NCBI RefSeq assembly: GCF_020742345.1
Contig: NZ_DYXC01000058.1
Location: forward strand, 4,927 to 68,926
Length of the DNA stretch: 64,000 bases
Reading direction: 5' to 3'
Source of the DNA: Enteractinococcus helveticum
GTDB lineage: Bacteria; Actinomycetota; Actinomycetes; Actinomycetales; Micrococcaceae
Shown here: piece by piece, positions 45,303 to 54,256 of the stretch
Layout of the letters: the number at the start of each line of letters is the position of its first letter
Numbering within the stretch: position 1 is the stretch's first letter
Translations under genes and position numbers: made by a program
Notes under the pieces: generated by a model
What the model was told of the DNA's origin: nothing
The model's database searches: none
Seen by the model: the letters and a program-made list of their open reading frames with translations, nothing else

Positions 45303-46699
45303 ACGGCAAGCGCCTCGGTGATGAGTTCTTCAACCTGTGCGCTGGTCAGCAAGCCTTTTTCTACGGCCAGGTCGGTGACTTTTGCACCGGTCTTAGTTGC
45401 TTCTACAGCCAGGGCGGTAGCTGCTTTATAACCGATGACGGGGGAGAATACCGTGGCCAGACCAGCGGATCCTTCGACGACGTTGCGCATGAGCTGTTCG
45501 TTGGCGGTGATGCCGACGATGCACTTATCAGCAAACATGGTGGCAGCATTTGACAGCAGGCCAATGGAATCGAATAACCCGCGGGCCATGACCGGTTCAA
45601 AGGGGTTCAGCTCCAGCTGGCCGGCTTCAACGGCCATGCTGATAGCGGCATCATGACCGGCCACCTGGTAAGCCACCTGGTTGACAGCTTCAGCAATCAC
45701 TGGGTTGACCTTGCCCGGCATAATCGAAGAGCCTGCCTGGCGCGCTGGTAGATTGATTTCGCCGAAACCACCGGAAGGACCAGAGGACAGAAGGCGTAGG
45801 TCGTTGGCGATCTTCGACATGATCAGCCCAACGCGCTTCAAGGCACCGGATAGGTCAACAAAGATCTGGGTATCGGCGGTAGCAGCAATCAGGTCTGGGG
45901 CCGAGGAAATATTGGTCAGACCCGTGATTTCACGTAAGTATTCAATGGCGCGCTGGCGGTAATTGGGGTTGGCGTTGATTCCGGTACCGATTGCGGTACC
46001 GCCCAGGTTGAGCTCCAGTAGGTCCAAGCGCACACGTTTCAGACCGTTTTCGGCGCGCTCGAGCATGACAGCCCAGGCAGCAAATTCCTGACCTAGGGTC
46101 ATGGGAACGGCGATTTGCATTTGGGTGCGGCCCATTTTCACGGTGGCGTGGAACTCGGCGGCCTTTGCACGTAAAGCGTCCTTGAGTACTTGGATGCTTT
46201 CCAACAGGGTGCCGGTCATCTTGTGCAGTGCTAGTTTCAGCGCGGTTGGGTAGACGTCGTTCGTCGACTGGCCCATGTTCACGTGGTTCAGCGGGTGGAG
46301 AGCATCGTAATCGCCTTTGGCCAGCCCCAGATGTTCCAGGCCGCGGTTAGCAATCACTTCATTAGCATTCATGTTGGTGGAGGTCCCTGCTCCACCCTGA
46401 ATCATGTCCAAAATAAACTGGTCGTGCAGCTGGCCACCGGCCACATCTTTGGCTGCAGCAATAATCGCGCTGGCAATGGTTTCGTCCAGCGCGCCAACAT
46501 CACGATTCGCAGCGGCAGCGGCATGCTTGATGATGGCCAGAGCCTCGATCAGCTCAGGGAATTGCTCGACCCGTGTTGATGACAGCTGAAAGTTTTCTGC
46601 CGCACGAACAGTGTTGACACCGTAGTAGACATCGGCGGGCAGTTCGACTGCTCCGATTAAATCCGATTCGGTGCGTAGCTGTGTTTGAACTTCAGTCAT
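45299..46699 (-). CDS. aspA: Aspartate ammonia-lyase (fumarase/aspartase family)
   Basis: A 466-residue fumarase/aspartase superfamily enzyme converting aspartate to fumarate and ammonia. GGAGTSTNMNANEVIANR, NMGQSTNDVYPTALKLAL and the signature GSSIMPGKVNPV with the catalytic Ser loop are intact. The MNANEV and GSSIMPGKVNP variants favour aspartase over class II fumarase. ATG 46699 has AAGAGAG upstream; the frame from 46741 adds only a basic stretch. Confidence 0.88.
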   Translation of the reverse strand: MTEVQTQLRTESDLIGAVELPADVYYGVNTVRAAENFQLSSTRVEQFPELIEALAIIKHAAAAANRDVGALDETIASAIIAAAKDVAGGQLHDQFILDMIQGGAGTSTNMNANEVIANRGLEHLGLAKGDYDALHPLNHVNMGQSTNDVYPTALKLALHKMTGTLLESIQVLKDALRAKAAEFHATVKMGRTQMQIAVPMTLGQEFAAWAVMLERAENGLKRVRLDLLELNLGGTAIGTGINANPNYRQRAIEYLREITGLTNISSAPDLIAATADTQIFVDLSGALKRVGLIMSKIANDLRLLSSGPSGGFGEINLPARQAGSSIMPGKVNPVIAEAVNQVAYQVAGHDAAISMAVEAGQLELNPFEPVMARGLFDSIGLLSNAATMFADKCIVGITANEQLMRNVVEGSAGLATVFSPVIGYKAATALAVEATKTGAKVTDLAVEKGLLTSAQVEELITEALAV

Positions 46700-47328
46700 G
46701 ACTCTCTTATTCCGTACCCGCTTACGAGTGCGTACTGCCATAGGACTACATCGTAAGCGCTTTATACATACGAAGACCCGGGCACGTACCCGGGCAAAAA
46801 TTCATACTCGCTCCTGGAAGTGGAGCGTGTGTCGCGGAAACACCGTCCGCCTCTGTGGCGTTACGCACGTCGTTGTGGGCAACGTCAGTACCCCAGCTTG
46901 TAACTGGCACACTGTGTCCAGCATACAACCCAAGAATGCGATCGTGTGCTGAGCATGTGGAAAAACGACAGTTATCCACATTTTACGACTCGAGCCTCTC
47001 TGGCCAATCACATGCTTTATAAGCTAAACACCACGGTCGACGGTAGTAGAGATCGTTAGCTTGGCGTTATTTCGCTGCTGGGTGAACGTTGTTTATTTCG
47101 CTGATGGGCACGGCATGGACGGCGCGTGTGATCCCACTCTCATGTGCGCTTTGTCTTTCCGTGTCACGTCATAACCAGTGGGGAGGTTCGTGAGCTTGGG
47201 GATGAAATGCCTTTCGCAGTTAACGATTTGATATACACGCCGAGACGCTTGACGATTGGAGATAACGAAATGATAACGCTACGATATAACAGGCAATCCA
47301 AATTTCCCCTTTCTTGGTGAACAGTTTT
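46700..47328. other. Long intergenic region between aspA and an M23 peptidase gene
   Basis: About 630 bp holding divergent promoters and no convincing gene. Features seen: a CCCGGG...CCCGGG hairpin near 46776-46793, and a 16-bp near-perfect direct repeat TTATTTCGCTG(C/A)TGGG at 47067-47082 and 47093-47108. A c-di-AMP riboswitch, common ahead of actinobacterial wall hydrolases, was looked for and not found. Confidence 0.6.
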
Positions 47329-48186
47329 ATGACAGTTTCTGAATACCCATCTCGGCGCGAGCTGCGCGAAGCAGCTGCTCAAAAGAAGCGCGGACGCAAA
47401 GCCACCGTCATGACGGCAGGCGTTGCAGTTGCCGTATCTTCGGCGGCCGTGACATTCGGTGGTAACACTGTTATTGACGGCAACCTACTGGCTTTCGGGG
47501 ACACCGCGCAAGCGGATAATAGTGAACCGGTTCTGGAGGCAGCACCCCGACAGACCACTATTATCCCGGCTGCTATCTCGGGAGGCGACGAACGAGTTGT
47601 CGCCAAGATGACCAACGAGATGGCTGCCTCTCAGGTTGGTCTCGGTCGTCTCTACCAAGAAGGCGAAGGCGACGTCGCCGCGGGACAGCTCGCTGTTGCC
47701 GAAGCCCAGAACACGCATAATGGATCGTTAAAATCATTGCCAGGCAATCTACAGATGATCTTTCCTGCTGACTCAACTCGGACGTCTTCGACTTTCGGGA
47801 TGCGTAGCAACCCAACCGGTGCTGGCACACAGTTCCATGTTGGAACTGATTTCCCAGTCCCAACCGGTACACCAGTCAAAGCAACCGAAGCAGGTACGGT
47901 TACTTTCGCAGGCGTACACAGCACTGGCGGATATCGTGTAGAAATTGATCACGGCAATGGGGTAACCACCGCTTACAGCCACAACTCGCAGTTCACGGTG
48001 GGTGTTGGCGATACCGTTTCTCAGGGACAGACCGTTGCTCTTGCAGGTTCCACTGGTAACTCCACTGGTCCGCACATCCACTATGAAATCCAGATTAACG
48101 GCAAATGGGTTGATCCAGAATATTACTTGCCATCAGCCTCTCACGACAGCGAAAAACGCCTTCACACTGCTTCTAGCGCGCAGTAG
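47329..48186 (+). CDS. M23-family peptidase (LytM domain), secreted or membrane-anchored
   Basis: A 285-residue putative cell-wall endopeptidase. A basic N-terminus is followed by one hydrophobic helix (residues about 28-50) acting as signal or anchor. The LytM domain (residues about 150-270) has STFGMRSNP, the zinc motif FHVGTDFPVPTGTPV and the HIHYE motif, with GDTVSQGQTVALAGSTG typical of M23. It should cut peptidoglycan cross-links. ATG 47329 is chosen; GTG 47314 is possible. A strong terminator follows. Confidence 0.88.
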   Translation: MTVSEYPSRRELREAAAQKKRGRKATVMTAGVAVAVSSAAVTFGGNTVIDGNLLAFGDTAQADNSEPVLEAAPRQTTIIPAAISGGDERVVAKMTNEMAASQVGLGRLYQEGEGDVAAGQLAVAEAQNTHNGSLKSLPGNLQMIFPADSTRTSSTFGMRSNPTGAGTQFHVGTDFPVPTGTPVKATEAGTVTFAGVHSTGGYRVEIDHGNGVTTAYSHNSQFTVGVGDTVSQGQTVALAGSTGNSTGPHIHYEIQINGKWVDPEYYLPSASHDSEKRLHTASSAQ

Positions 48187-48200
48187 TGGTTAAGCTGAAT

Positions 48201-48243
48201 AAATTCGTGGTCAAGTTCCATGGGGACTTGACCACGAATTTTT
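48201..48243. terminator. Bidirectional rho-independent terminator
   Basis: A 16-bp perfect inverted repeat (AAATTCGTGGTCAAGT / ACTTGACCACGAATTT, 201-216 and 226-241) with a 9-base loop, flanked by A/T runs on both sides, separates the convergent M23 peptidase and marR genes. The right arm touches the marR stop. Confidence 0.88.
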
Positions 48244-48721
48244 AAGATAGTGGAAGAATTCGATCCAAAAAGTTTTTCAACGCACCCCGGTCACGGCGTG
48301 ACAGCGAGGCGGTCAGCGATTCTTCGACACGTTGCACCAATGCCGCAGCCTGCTGATACAACGCCTTGCCTTCGGTAGTGATCCTCAGTGCGTGTGCACG
48401 CCGGTCCTGTGGCATCGTCTGTCGTACCAGCAGCCCGCGTTCTGCCAGACCCTTCGTCAAGGTCACAACCTGGGATGGGTCAAGGTGCAAAATCTGGCCT
48501 AACTCCAGCTGGGTCGGAGTATGGCCTTCTGCGATATAAGCCAGCGTGATGTATTGTCGGACTTCGAGTTCTACCTGTTCTAGGGCCAATTGCATTTTGG
48601 TCCGCAGTTCGTGTTCGACCTGCGATAAGGCGAAGAAGAGTTGTCGACCCAATGCTGATGATTGTGCGGTGACCAGCGCAGCCCGAGCCCGGTGATCCGG
48701 CGGTCGAAATGGTGTGTGCAT
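48242..48721 (-). CDS. MarR-family transcriptional regulator
   Basis: A 159-residue winged-helix regulator. The DNA-binding region (residues about 60-115) contains TPTQLELGQILHLDPSQVVTLTKGLAERGLL and the wing QDRRAHALRITTEG, both typical of MarR. It is divergent from the MFS gene at 48900, with about 180 bp between them, the usual layout for a repressor of an efflux pump. Confidence 0.88.
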   Translation of the reverse strand: MHTPFRPPDHRARAALVTAQSSALGRQLFFALSQVEHELRTKMQLALEQVELEVRQYITLAYIAEGHTPTQLELGQILHLDPSQVVTLTKGLAERGLLVRQTMPQDRRAHALRITTEGKALYQQAAALVQRVEESLTASLSRRDRGALKNFLDRILPLS

Positions 48722-48899
48722 GCTGCTCTCCAGTAATGCTGATCAGTGATTAAACTACCCTGCGTGTTTCGTGCCGTGCCGTCAATTTCGTATCGTGTAT
48801 GACAGCGCGTGACTGAATAGGTGCTTGGTAGTCTTGTCCAAGGATATCGTCGGTCGGTTCGGGCCGCGGTTATAATAAAAGGAAACTTCTTCGCAACCT

Positions 48900-50165
48900 A
48901 TGACGAAACGCTCCAGAACTCCGCTGTCCGGCTGGTTATGGCTGATGGTAGCCGCCGGCATGTTGACCCAGACGACAGCAAATCTGGTTCGCCCCGTCAC
49001 CAGTTATAAGCTCATCCTGCTGGGTTGGGGCGAAACCGAAATTGGTTTGGCGACCGCAGCTTATGCATTACTGCCACTATTTGTTGCACTACCCTTTGGT
49101 CGGCTCCAGGCGCGTCTGCGTTCACCGCGCAACTTTGTTGCCCTGGGCGTGCTCATCCTGGCGGCAGGGGCGGCCTATCTGGCAGTGACCAATAGTGTGG
49201 TCCACCTGATGGTTGCATCGGCTGTGCTAGGTGTTGGGCACCTGATGTTTACGATTGGCGGACAGAGCATGGTCGCCAGACGGTCGAAAGCCACACAGAT
49301 GGATGCTAATTTTGGGTGGTTTACTGCGTCCTTTTCAGTCGGGCAAATGTTAGGGCCGCTGCTTTCTGGGTTCATATTGGGTGGTAGTTCCTTGGCCCAG
49401 GCTCAAGCTGGCGGCGCTGACTTATCCTTCAGCATCAACCTGGCACTGTGGGTCGGGGCGATCACCTCATGTATCGCGGTGCCGGTCTTATATCTCCTGC
49501 GCGCCACACAGCCAGCGCCTACTACAGCAACTCAAGATCTTGTGACAGTCAAGCCTGGAACGAAACCCTCGGCAATAAATATTTTACGCCTACCCGGGAT
49601 CGCCTCACACATGCTGGCAGCCCTGGCGCTGCTGGCCATCTTGGATATCTTGGTGGCATTCATGCCGCTGGTGGGCGAGTCAGTTGGTGTCTCACCGATG
49701 ATTATCGGGGCTTTACTTGCTACTCGTGGTGCAACATCCGTTCTGTCAAGAATTTTTATCCGGCCGTTATCTGCACACTATTCCCGAAATACGCTGGTCC
49801 TGGTAGCACTGATCGTATCGGCGGCCGTCATTGCCATGGTGCCTGCAATGTTAGGCCTGGGAACTGTGGGGATAGCAACCGCATTTATCGGCATGACCAT
49901 TGGCGGTTTTACCCTGGGCGTGGGACAGCCTATGACCATGACCATGATTTCTCAGGCTGTGCCTCGATCCTGGCGCGGCACGGCACTAGCGTTGCGGCTG
50001 ATGGGCAATCGCATTGGACAGGTCGTCCTGCCGATAGCTGCAAGTGTGGTTGCAGGACCAATCGGTCCGGCCGGAGGCATTTGGTTCGCATGTGCAATCC
50101 TGGGCATATCAGGCGCTGAGCGGTTGATCAATAAACGGACTGGCCCAAATCCCCCAGCGGGCTAA
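48900..50165 (+). CDS. MFS transporter (12-TM)
   Basis: A 421-residue major-facilitator protein with about 12 helices. FGRLQARLRSPRNF fits the loop 2-3 motif, and the second half contains TRGATSVLSRIFIRPLSAHYSR. The substrate is unknown. AAAAGGAAA lies 15 bases before the ATG, a rather long spacing. It is likely controlled by the divergent marR product. The stop overlaps that of the next, convergent gene by 4 bp. Confidence 0.85.
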   Translation: MTKRSRTPLSGWLWLMVAAGMLTQTTANLVRPVTSYKLILLGWGETEIGLATAAYALLPLFVALPFGRLQARLRSPRNFVALGVLILAAGAAYLAVTNSVVHLMVASAVLGVGHLMFTIGGQSMVARRSKATQMDANFGWFTASFSVGQMLGPLLSGFILGGSSLAQAQAGGADLSFSINLALWVGAITSCIAVPVLYLLRATQPAPTTATQDLVTVKPGTKPSAINILRLPGIASHMLAALALLAILDILVAFMPLVGESVGVSPMIIGALLATRGATSVLSRIFIRPLSAHYSRNTLVLVALIVSAAVIAMVPAMLGLGTVGIATAFIGMTIGGFTLGVGQPMTMTMISQAVPRSWRGTALALRLMGNRIGQVVLPIAASVVAGPIGPAGGIWFACAILGISGAERLINKRTGPNPPAG

Positions 50166-51250
50166 CGAGGGTGCTGACGGCGCTTCAACAACCAAAACGT
50201 CACGCCACCTAGTCCAGATACCACGATCAAGCTTGATAGCAGCCACAGCCACATTGAGGCCTGATGCGATGTCTGGTCATCCGCGGTAGCAACATGACTA
50301 CCCGACGGCTGGTCTGCGCGATGTGGTGCGCTGAGGCGTGCTTTGATTGCTTCAAGTTCATCTTCAGATACTGGTGGCAGGGTTTCTAAGTCTGGTGGCC
50401 CCTGGTCGTCGTTGCGGGGGCGAGGCATGACGAGCTCTGAACCGGTGTGTCCAGAATTGCCGATTAATTGGTGCAGCAGGTGTCGTGGGTCGTTTGAGAA
50501 TTGGCGAATGATGCGCGGTCCGATGTGCTCAGGCTGCTGTTGTGCAGGCGCCTGTGGTCGCTGAGCTGGCCTGTGTGGCGTACTCTCTGGTCGAGTCGTC
50601 GACGTGGTAGGTCCGGGTGAGTCGTTGGACGTTGCACTGGGAGACGGTGAGCTTGGTTTTGGGGTTGGTGACTCGGTAGGCGTTGCTCCGGTCGGTGGAG
50701 TCGTTGTAGGGGGCGTCGTCGGAGGAGCTGTCGTTGGAGGGTCTGGTGTGGGATCTGGTGTGGGGCTCGTCGATTGAGTCGGGCTATCAGATTCAGTGGG
50801 CGTCGGATCGACCGTACCTGAAGGGTTGGAAGGTTCTGATGGCGGTGGTTCTGACGGCGTTGGTTCTACCGCGGTCGGCGGTAGAGTCTGGTCACATTCG
50901 CCGTTGAGTGACTCGTTTTCCCACAGTTCCAGCGTTGCTGTGCCGCCAGATTCTGGTGTTTCTAGAACCACGGAGTTGCCGTGAATCTCTTGAGGTGCCA
51001 CGGCTTGACCGTCTACTGACACTGTCAACTCATCGAATGGAACCTCGGGGGAGAACGTAATAGTTGCGGTGTTATTGTCCATACCAAGCTGGCAGGACAG
51101 TTTTAGTGCGCTTGCTGGTGTCTCCTGTTGGGCCTGATCTGAAGGAGGCTGCGCTGTTGGTGACGTCGTTGCAGCGTGGGCTGCAGGAACTGCACCGCAG
51201 GCCAGTAGACCTGCGGTGAGTACAACTCCCACGCGTGCGGGAAATTTCAT
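50162..51250 (-). CDS. Secreted proline/threonine-rich protein with C-terminal membrane anchor
   Basis: A 362-residue surface protein. There is an N-terminal signal peptide (VGVVLTAGLLACGAVPAAHA), a small globular part with beta-strand pattern (residues about 45-115), a long Pro/Ser/Thr-rich stalk (about 120-245), a less repetitive segment, and a C-terminal helix (SLIVVSGLGGVTFWLL) with a basic tail. No LPxTG motif is seen. It resembles a stalked wall protein; the function is unknown. Its ATG overlaps the cold-shock gene stop (ATGA). Confidence 0.75.
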   Translation of the reverse strand: MKFPARVGVVLTAGLLACGAVPAAHAATTSPTAQPPSDQAQQETPASALKLSCQLGMDNNTATITFSPEVPFDELTVSVDGQAVAPQEIHGNSVVLETPESGGTATLELWENESLNGECDQTLPPTAVEPTPSEPPPSEPSNPSGTVDPTPTESDSPTQSTSPTPDPTPDPPTTAPPTTPPTTTPPTGATPTESPTPKPSSPSPSATSNDSPGPTTSTTRPESTPHRPAQRPQAPAQQQPEHIGPRIIRQFSNDPRHLLHQLIGNSGHTGSELVMPRPRNDDQGPPDLETLPPVSEDELEAIKARLSAPHRADQPSGSHVATADDQTSHQASMWLWLLSSLIVVSGLGGVTFWLLKRRQHPR

Positions 51251-51462
51251 GACAAGGTTGTAACCTTCTCGGCGATGAGGCCTCGTTCGCTGTTCGTGAC
51301 GCTAAATTCCACGAGCTGACCTTCATCGAGCCGTCGGAACCCGTCCTGCTCGATGCCCGTGTGGTGGACGAAGATATCGTCCGAGGCGTCGTCTGGGATG
51401 ATGAAACCGAAGCCTTTTTCGACGTTGAACCATTTGACGGTTCCGGTCTGGCGATCGGACAT
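51247..51462 (-). CDS. Cold-shock protein (CspA family)
   Basis: A 71-residue single cold-shock domain: GTVKWFNVEKGFGFIIPD holds RNP1 (KGFGFI) and DIFVHHTGI holds RNP2 (variant). It binds single-stranded RNA or DNA as an RNA chaperone. The residue after VH is H, not the more usual F/Y/T. It is the first of two overlapping genes; the downstream one encodes a surface protein, an odd partner. Confidence 0.92.
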   Translation of the reverse strand: MSDRQTGTVKWFNVEKGFGFIIPDDASDDIFVHHTGIEQDGFRRLDEGQLVEFSVTNSERGLIAEKVTTLS

Positions 51463-51767
51463 GGGTCAGCTCTCATTCCTTGTCTTTAGAGGGACACTGT
51501 AGCCCAGCATAGTGGCCACCACGGTTCAGGATACTGGAAAAAGCGTGTTTTATAAAACTAGAAGTGAACAAATGGACTTAGACCCGTGAAAAGACCGTCG
51601 TTTGTGACCAATGGTGGCTGTCCCAGTATGAAAAATCCCGCCGCCTGATGAAAGGGGATCATCGGGCGGCGGGATTACAACATCACTCGCACCTTGAAGA
51701 GGTAACTACAGTCTAAGGAACCTTGTTTTAAATTGTCCGAACGTTAGCTGGGAAGTTCCTGTACGTC
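51463..51767. other. Intergenic region with terminator
   Basis: About 305 bp between the S4-domain gene and the cold-shock gene. It contains the terminator at 51634-51676 and must also hold the csp promoter and leader. No gene is recognised. Confidence 0.6.
51634..51676 (-). terminator. Rho-independent terminator downstream of the S4-domain gene
   Basis: AATCCCGCCGCCTGATGA and TCATCGGGCGGCGGGATT form an 18-bp stem with one G-U/T-G wobble and a 7-base loop. On the minus strand the hairpin runs into a T-run (from 635 to 631). It ends the flavin reductase-S4 operon. Confidence 0.85.
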
Positions 51768-52136
51768 TTATCGGTTGGTGTATCCGCGTAGTCGATCCAG
51801 TTCGCGACGTTGTTTTTTAGTCGGTCTGCCGGCCCCACGCTCACGCCGAGGCACGGCTAATAGATGGCGTGCAACAGGCTCTGGGGAATGATCCTTGTAT
51901 TGTTTGACGGCGATTGGATAACCGACGCGTTTATTGATGAGCCCAGTGACTTCAATAATGCGCTCACGCCCAGGCTCCCGAAATGTCACGGTCTGTCCTA
52001 TCCGCAACTTATGGGAGGGTTTGACCGGTTCTCCATCGATCTTAATTTTGCCGCCTTTGACCGCGGTATTGGCAGCGGAACGGGTTTTGAATAACCGAAC
52101 TGAATGCAACCAAATGTCAACGCGAACAAAATCCAT
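51768..52136 (-). CDS. S4-domain RNA-binding protein (Hsp15-like)
   Basis: A 122-residue protein. The S4 domain spans residues about 3-65 (VRVDIWLHSVRLFKTRSAANTAVKGGKIKIDG...), as in the ribosome-associated heat-shock protein Hsp15. The C-terminus is basic (RRERGAGRPTKKQRRELDRLRG), typical of actinobacterial members. It probably binds 50S subunits or rRNA. ATG 52136 is preferred to the TTG at 52145. It follows the flavin reductase gene by 11 bp. Confidence 0.88.
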   Translation of the reverse strand: MDFVRVDIWLHSVRLFKTRSAANTAVKGGKIKIDGEPVKPSHKLRIGQTVTFREPGRERIIEVTGLINKRVGYPIAVKQYKDHSPEPVARHLLAVPRRERGAGRPTKKQRRELDRLRGYTNR

Positions 52137-52147
52137 ACGATCCAAAG

Positions 52148-52681
52148 CTAGTGGTCTCGAATATTACGGAACTGGGATTTGTGGAAGACCAATGGTTCGT
52201 GCACGTCGGTGAAATCAGCCAGGTTATGTACCTCAAGCAGTGCTACTGCGTGGTCGCCTGCTGGGAATTCATTATAGATCGAGGTTTCCAACCACAGTGC
52301 TGATTCAGCGACGAAGATCGCACCGTTATTCGTTTCGATGTTGAGACCGGCAAAGCGATCGCTACCTTTGGCCGCCATCTGACGGGCAATCGCGCCTTGA
52401 CCTTCCCCAAGGATGGAAACGCCGATGCGGTTGGTTTCACGCAGCAGTGGCCAGGTGGTCGAGGTATTTTGCACGGCAACAGATACCAACGGGGGTTCTA
52501 AGGAAACACCAACGGTGAATGAGGAGGCGACCATGCCCTGCGCTACGCCGTCCTGGGTATAAGCAGCAAGTGCGGCAACACCGGAAGGAAATTGTCCAAA
52601 AGCGCCGCGCAGCGCCAGCGGGGAGAGGTCATTGGAAAGTTGAGTAGTGGACTGCAGGTGAGCTTGCACAGTAGTTGTCAC
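52148..52681 (-). CDS. Flavin reductase family protein (FMN-binding)
   Basis: A 177-residue protein of the flavin reductase-like family. FPSGVAALAAY near residue 35, GMVASSFTVGVSLEPPLVSVAV and the later GDHAVALLEVHNL are conserved. It would reduce FMN with NAD(P)H, often feeding a monooxygenase; no monooxygenase is adjacent. GTG 52681 has GAAGG 7 bases upstream and is chosen over ATG 52687 (spacing of 1) and the longer frame from 52741. Confidence 0.86.
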   Translation of the reverse strand: MTTTVQAHLQSTTQLSNDLSPLALRGAFGQFPSGVAALAAYTQDGVAQGMVASSFTVGVSLEPPLVSVAVQNTSTTWPLLRETNRIGVSILGEGQGAIARQMAAKGSDRFAGLNIETNNGAIFVAESALWLETSIYNEFPAGDHAVALLEVHNLADFTDVHEPLVFHKSQFRNIRDH

Positions 52682-52893
52682 AATCATGCCTTCAAAATTT
52701 TGCGCCCGAATATGCGCTCGAACGCTGTACTTGCCCGACACGGGGTATTCCGTGAGGCCGAATCATCACCTGGGGCACCCCACTACAACGTGGGAGGGTT
52801 GCCGTCTTACCAGCCAGGGCTACGATACGGTAAGAACTCGTGATTCTGCAGAATAGACTAACCTATTTCGGGCGGCAGCGACAATATACGTTG

Positions 52894-54207
52894 TCACATT
52901 CCGTTAAATCGCTGAGCGATTGCTGCAGCGTGGGCATGCAAACCTTCCGATGCTGCCAGGGTTTGAATGCCCCCTGAAACCGATTGCAGACCGGTTTCCT
53001 CATAGCGAATGCGCTGTTGCAACCGCAAGAAGGAAACGGTGTTGAGCCCCGACGAGAAGCGTGCGGTACCTGAGGTCGGCAACACGTGGTTGGAGCCTGC
53101 CGAATAATCACCCAGCGGTACCGGAGCGTAGGGCCCCAGGAAGATCGCCCCGGCGTGGGTAATGTTAGCTAATACGGCATCATTATCCGCCGTCTGGATT
53201 TCCAGGTGCTCGGTGGCAATGGCGTTGGTGACCGCAATGGCGTCATCCATGGTGTCAACCACCAAGGCGCCTGACTGCTGTCCGGTCAGAGCCTCGCGAA
53301 TCTGATCTTCTAATACGGCACCAGGAACCTGCGCCTCGATCTCGGCGACCACGGATTTTGCCAAATCCATTGAAGGCGTCACCAGCACTGAGGCCGCTAA
53401 TGGGTCGTGTTCCGACTGGGAGATAAGATCGGCGGCAACCCAGGCTGGATTGGCGGTCTGGTCAGCCAACACCAGAATTTCTGAGGGTCCGGCAACCGCA
53501 TCGATACCGACCTGACCGAAGAACGCCTGTTTTGCTGCAGCGACGTAAACATTTCCCGGCCCGGTGATCAGGTCCACGGGGGCGCAGACTTGATTGCCGT
53601 GGGCATCATCAACGCCTAGCGCCAACATTGCAATGGCTTGAGCGCCACCGGTGGCATAAACTTCTTCGATTCCTAATAATTTGCATGCGGCCAAAATCGT
53701 GGGGTGGGGCAGACCGTTGAAATCGGCCTGTGGGGGAGACGTAACCGCAATCCCGGGTACTCCTGCGGCTTGGGCCGGTACGACATTCATAATGACCGAC
53801 GACGGGTATACGGCCCGACCACCCGGCACATACAGGCCGACACGTTGGATGGGAACCCAATGGTTTTCTACTGCGGCTCCGTCACCGAGCGGCACAACAG
53901 AATTCGGTGGCAACTGGGCGGCGTGCACGGCACGGGCACGGCGGATGGATTCTTCCAGCGCTGCGCGAACACTGTTATCCAGCTCGATCAGTGCCTGGTC
54001 GAGGGCTGCCACCGGTACCCTGAGGCTTGCAGGGCGAACCCTATCGAATTGTTCGGTCAACTCCAGTACAGCTTCGGCACCACCGTTTTTGACCTTGTCA
54101 ATGATGGGTTCCACGATGGCTGAGGCATCAGAAATTTCCAGTTTTGCCCGCGGCATCACGGTTGCTGGATCGTAGGTCGTGTTGCGCAAATCGGTGATGT
54201 GAAGCAT
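52894..54207 (-). CDS. hisD: Histidinol dehydrogenase
   Basis: A 437-residue enzyme for the last two steps of histidine synthesis (histidinol to histidine, two NAD). Motifs include YVPGGRAVYPSSVIMNVVPAQ, GPGNVYVAAAKQ, DAVAGPSEILVLAD and the zinc/catalytic DLISQSEHDPLA, then NHVLPTSGTARFSSGL. ATG 54207 gives the normal length; the frame continues to 54600 but only as a shadow of the divergent mscS gene. The start codon is only 50 bp from that gene's start. No other his gene lies in the window. Confidence 0.93.
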   Translation of the reverse strand: MLHITDLRNTTYDPATVMPRAKLEISDASAIVEPIIDKVKNGGAEAVLELTEQFDRVRPASLRVPVAALDQALIELDNSVRAALEESIRRARAVHAAQLPPNSVVPLGDGAAVENHWVPIQRVGLYVPGGRAVYPSSVIMNVVPAQAAGVPGIAVTSPPQADFNGLPHPTILAACKLLGIEEVYATGGAQAIAMLALGVDDAHGNQVCAPVDLITGPGNVYVAAAKQAFFGQVGIDAVAGPSEILVLADQTANPAWVAADLISQSEHDPLAASVLVTPSMDLAKSVVAEIEAQVPGAVLEDQIREALTGQQSGALVVDTMDDAIAVTNAIATEHLEIQTADNDAVLANITHAGAIFLGPYAPVPLGDYSAGSNHVLPTSGTARFSSGLNTVSFLRLQQRIRYEETGLQSVSGGIQTLAASEGLHAHAAAIAQRFNGM

Positions 54208-54256
54208 GCCTGTTAGTCTAGCGGTTTCCAGGTTTAGTTCAGATCTCGTTGTCAGA

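Noticed and set aside
46776..46793. CCCGGG-N6-CCCGGG hairpin as a terminator
   Set aside because: It lies upstream of aspA on that gene's own strand, and no T-run follows in either useful direction.
46950..47328. c-di-AMP (ydaO-type) riboswitch ahead of the M23 peptidase
   Set aside because: The leader is long enough, but I could not find the conserved core or the CAGCTAACC-like 3' part.
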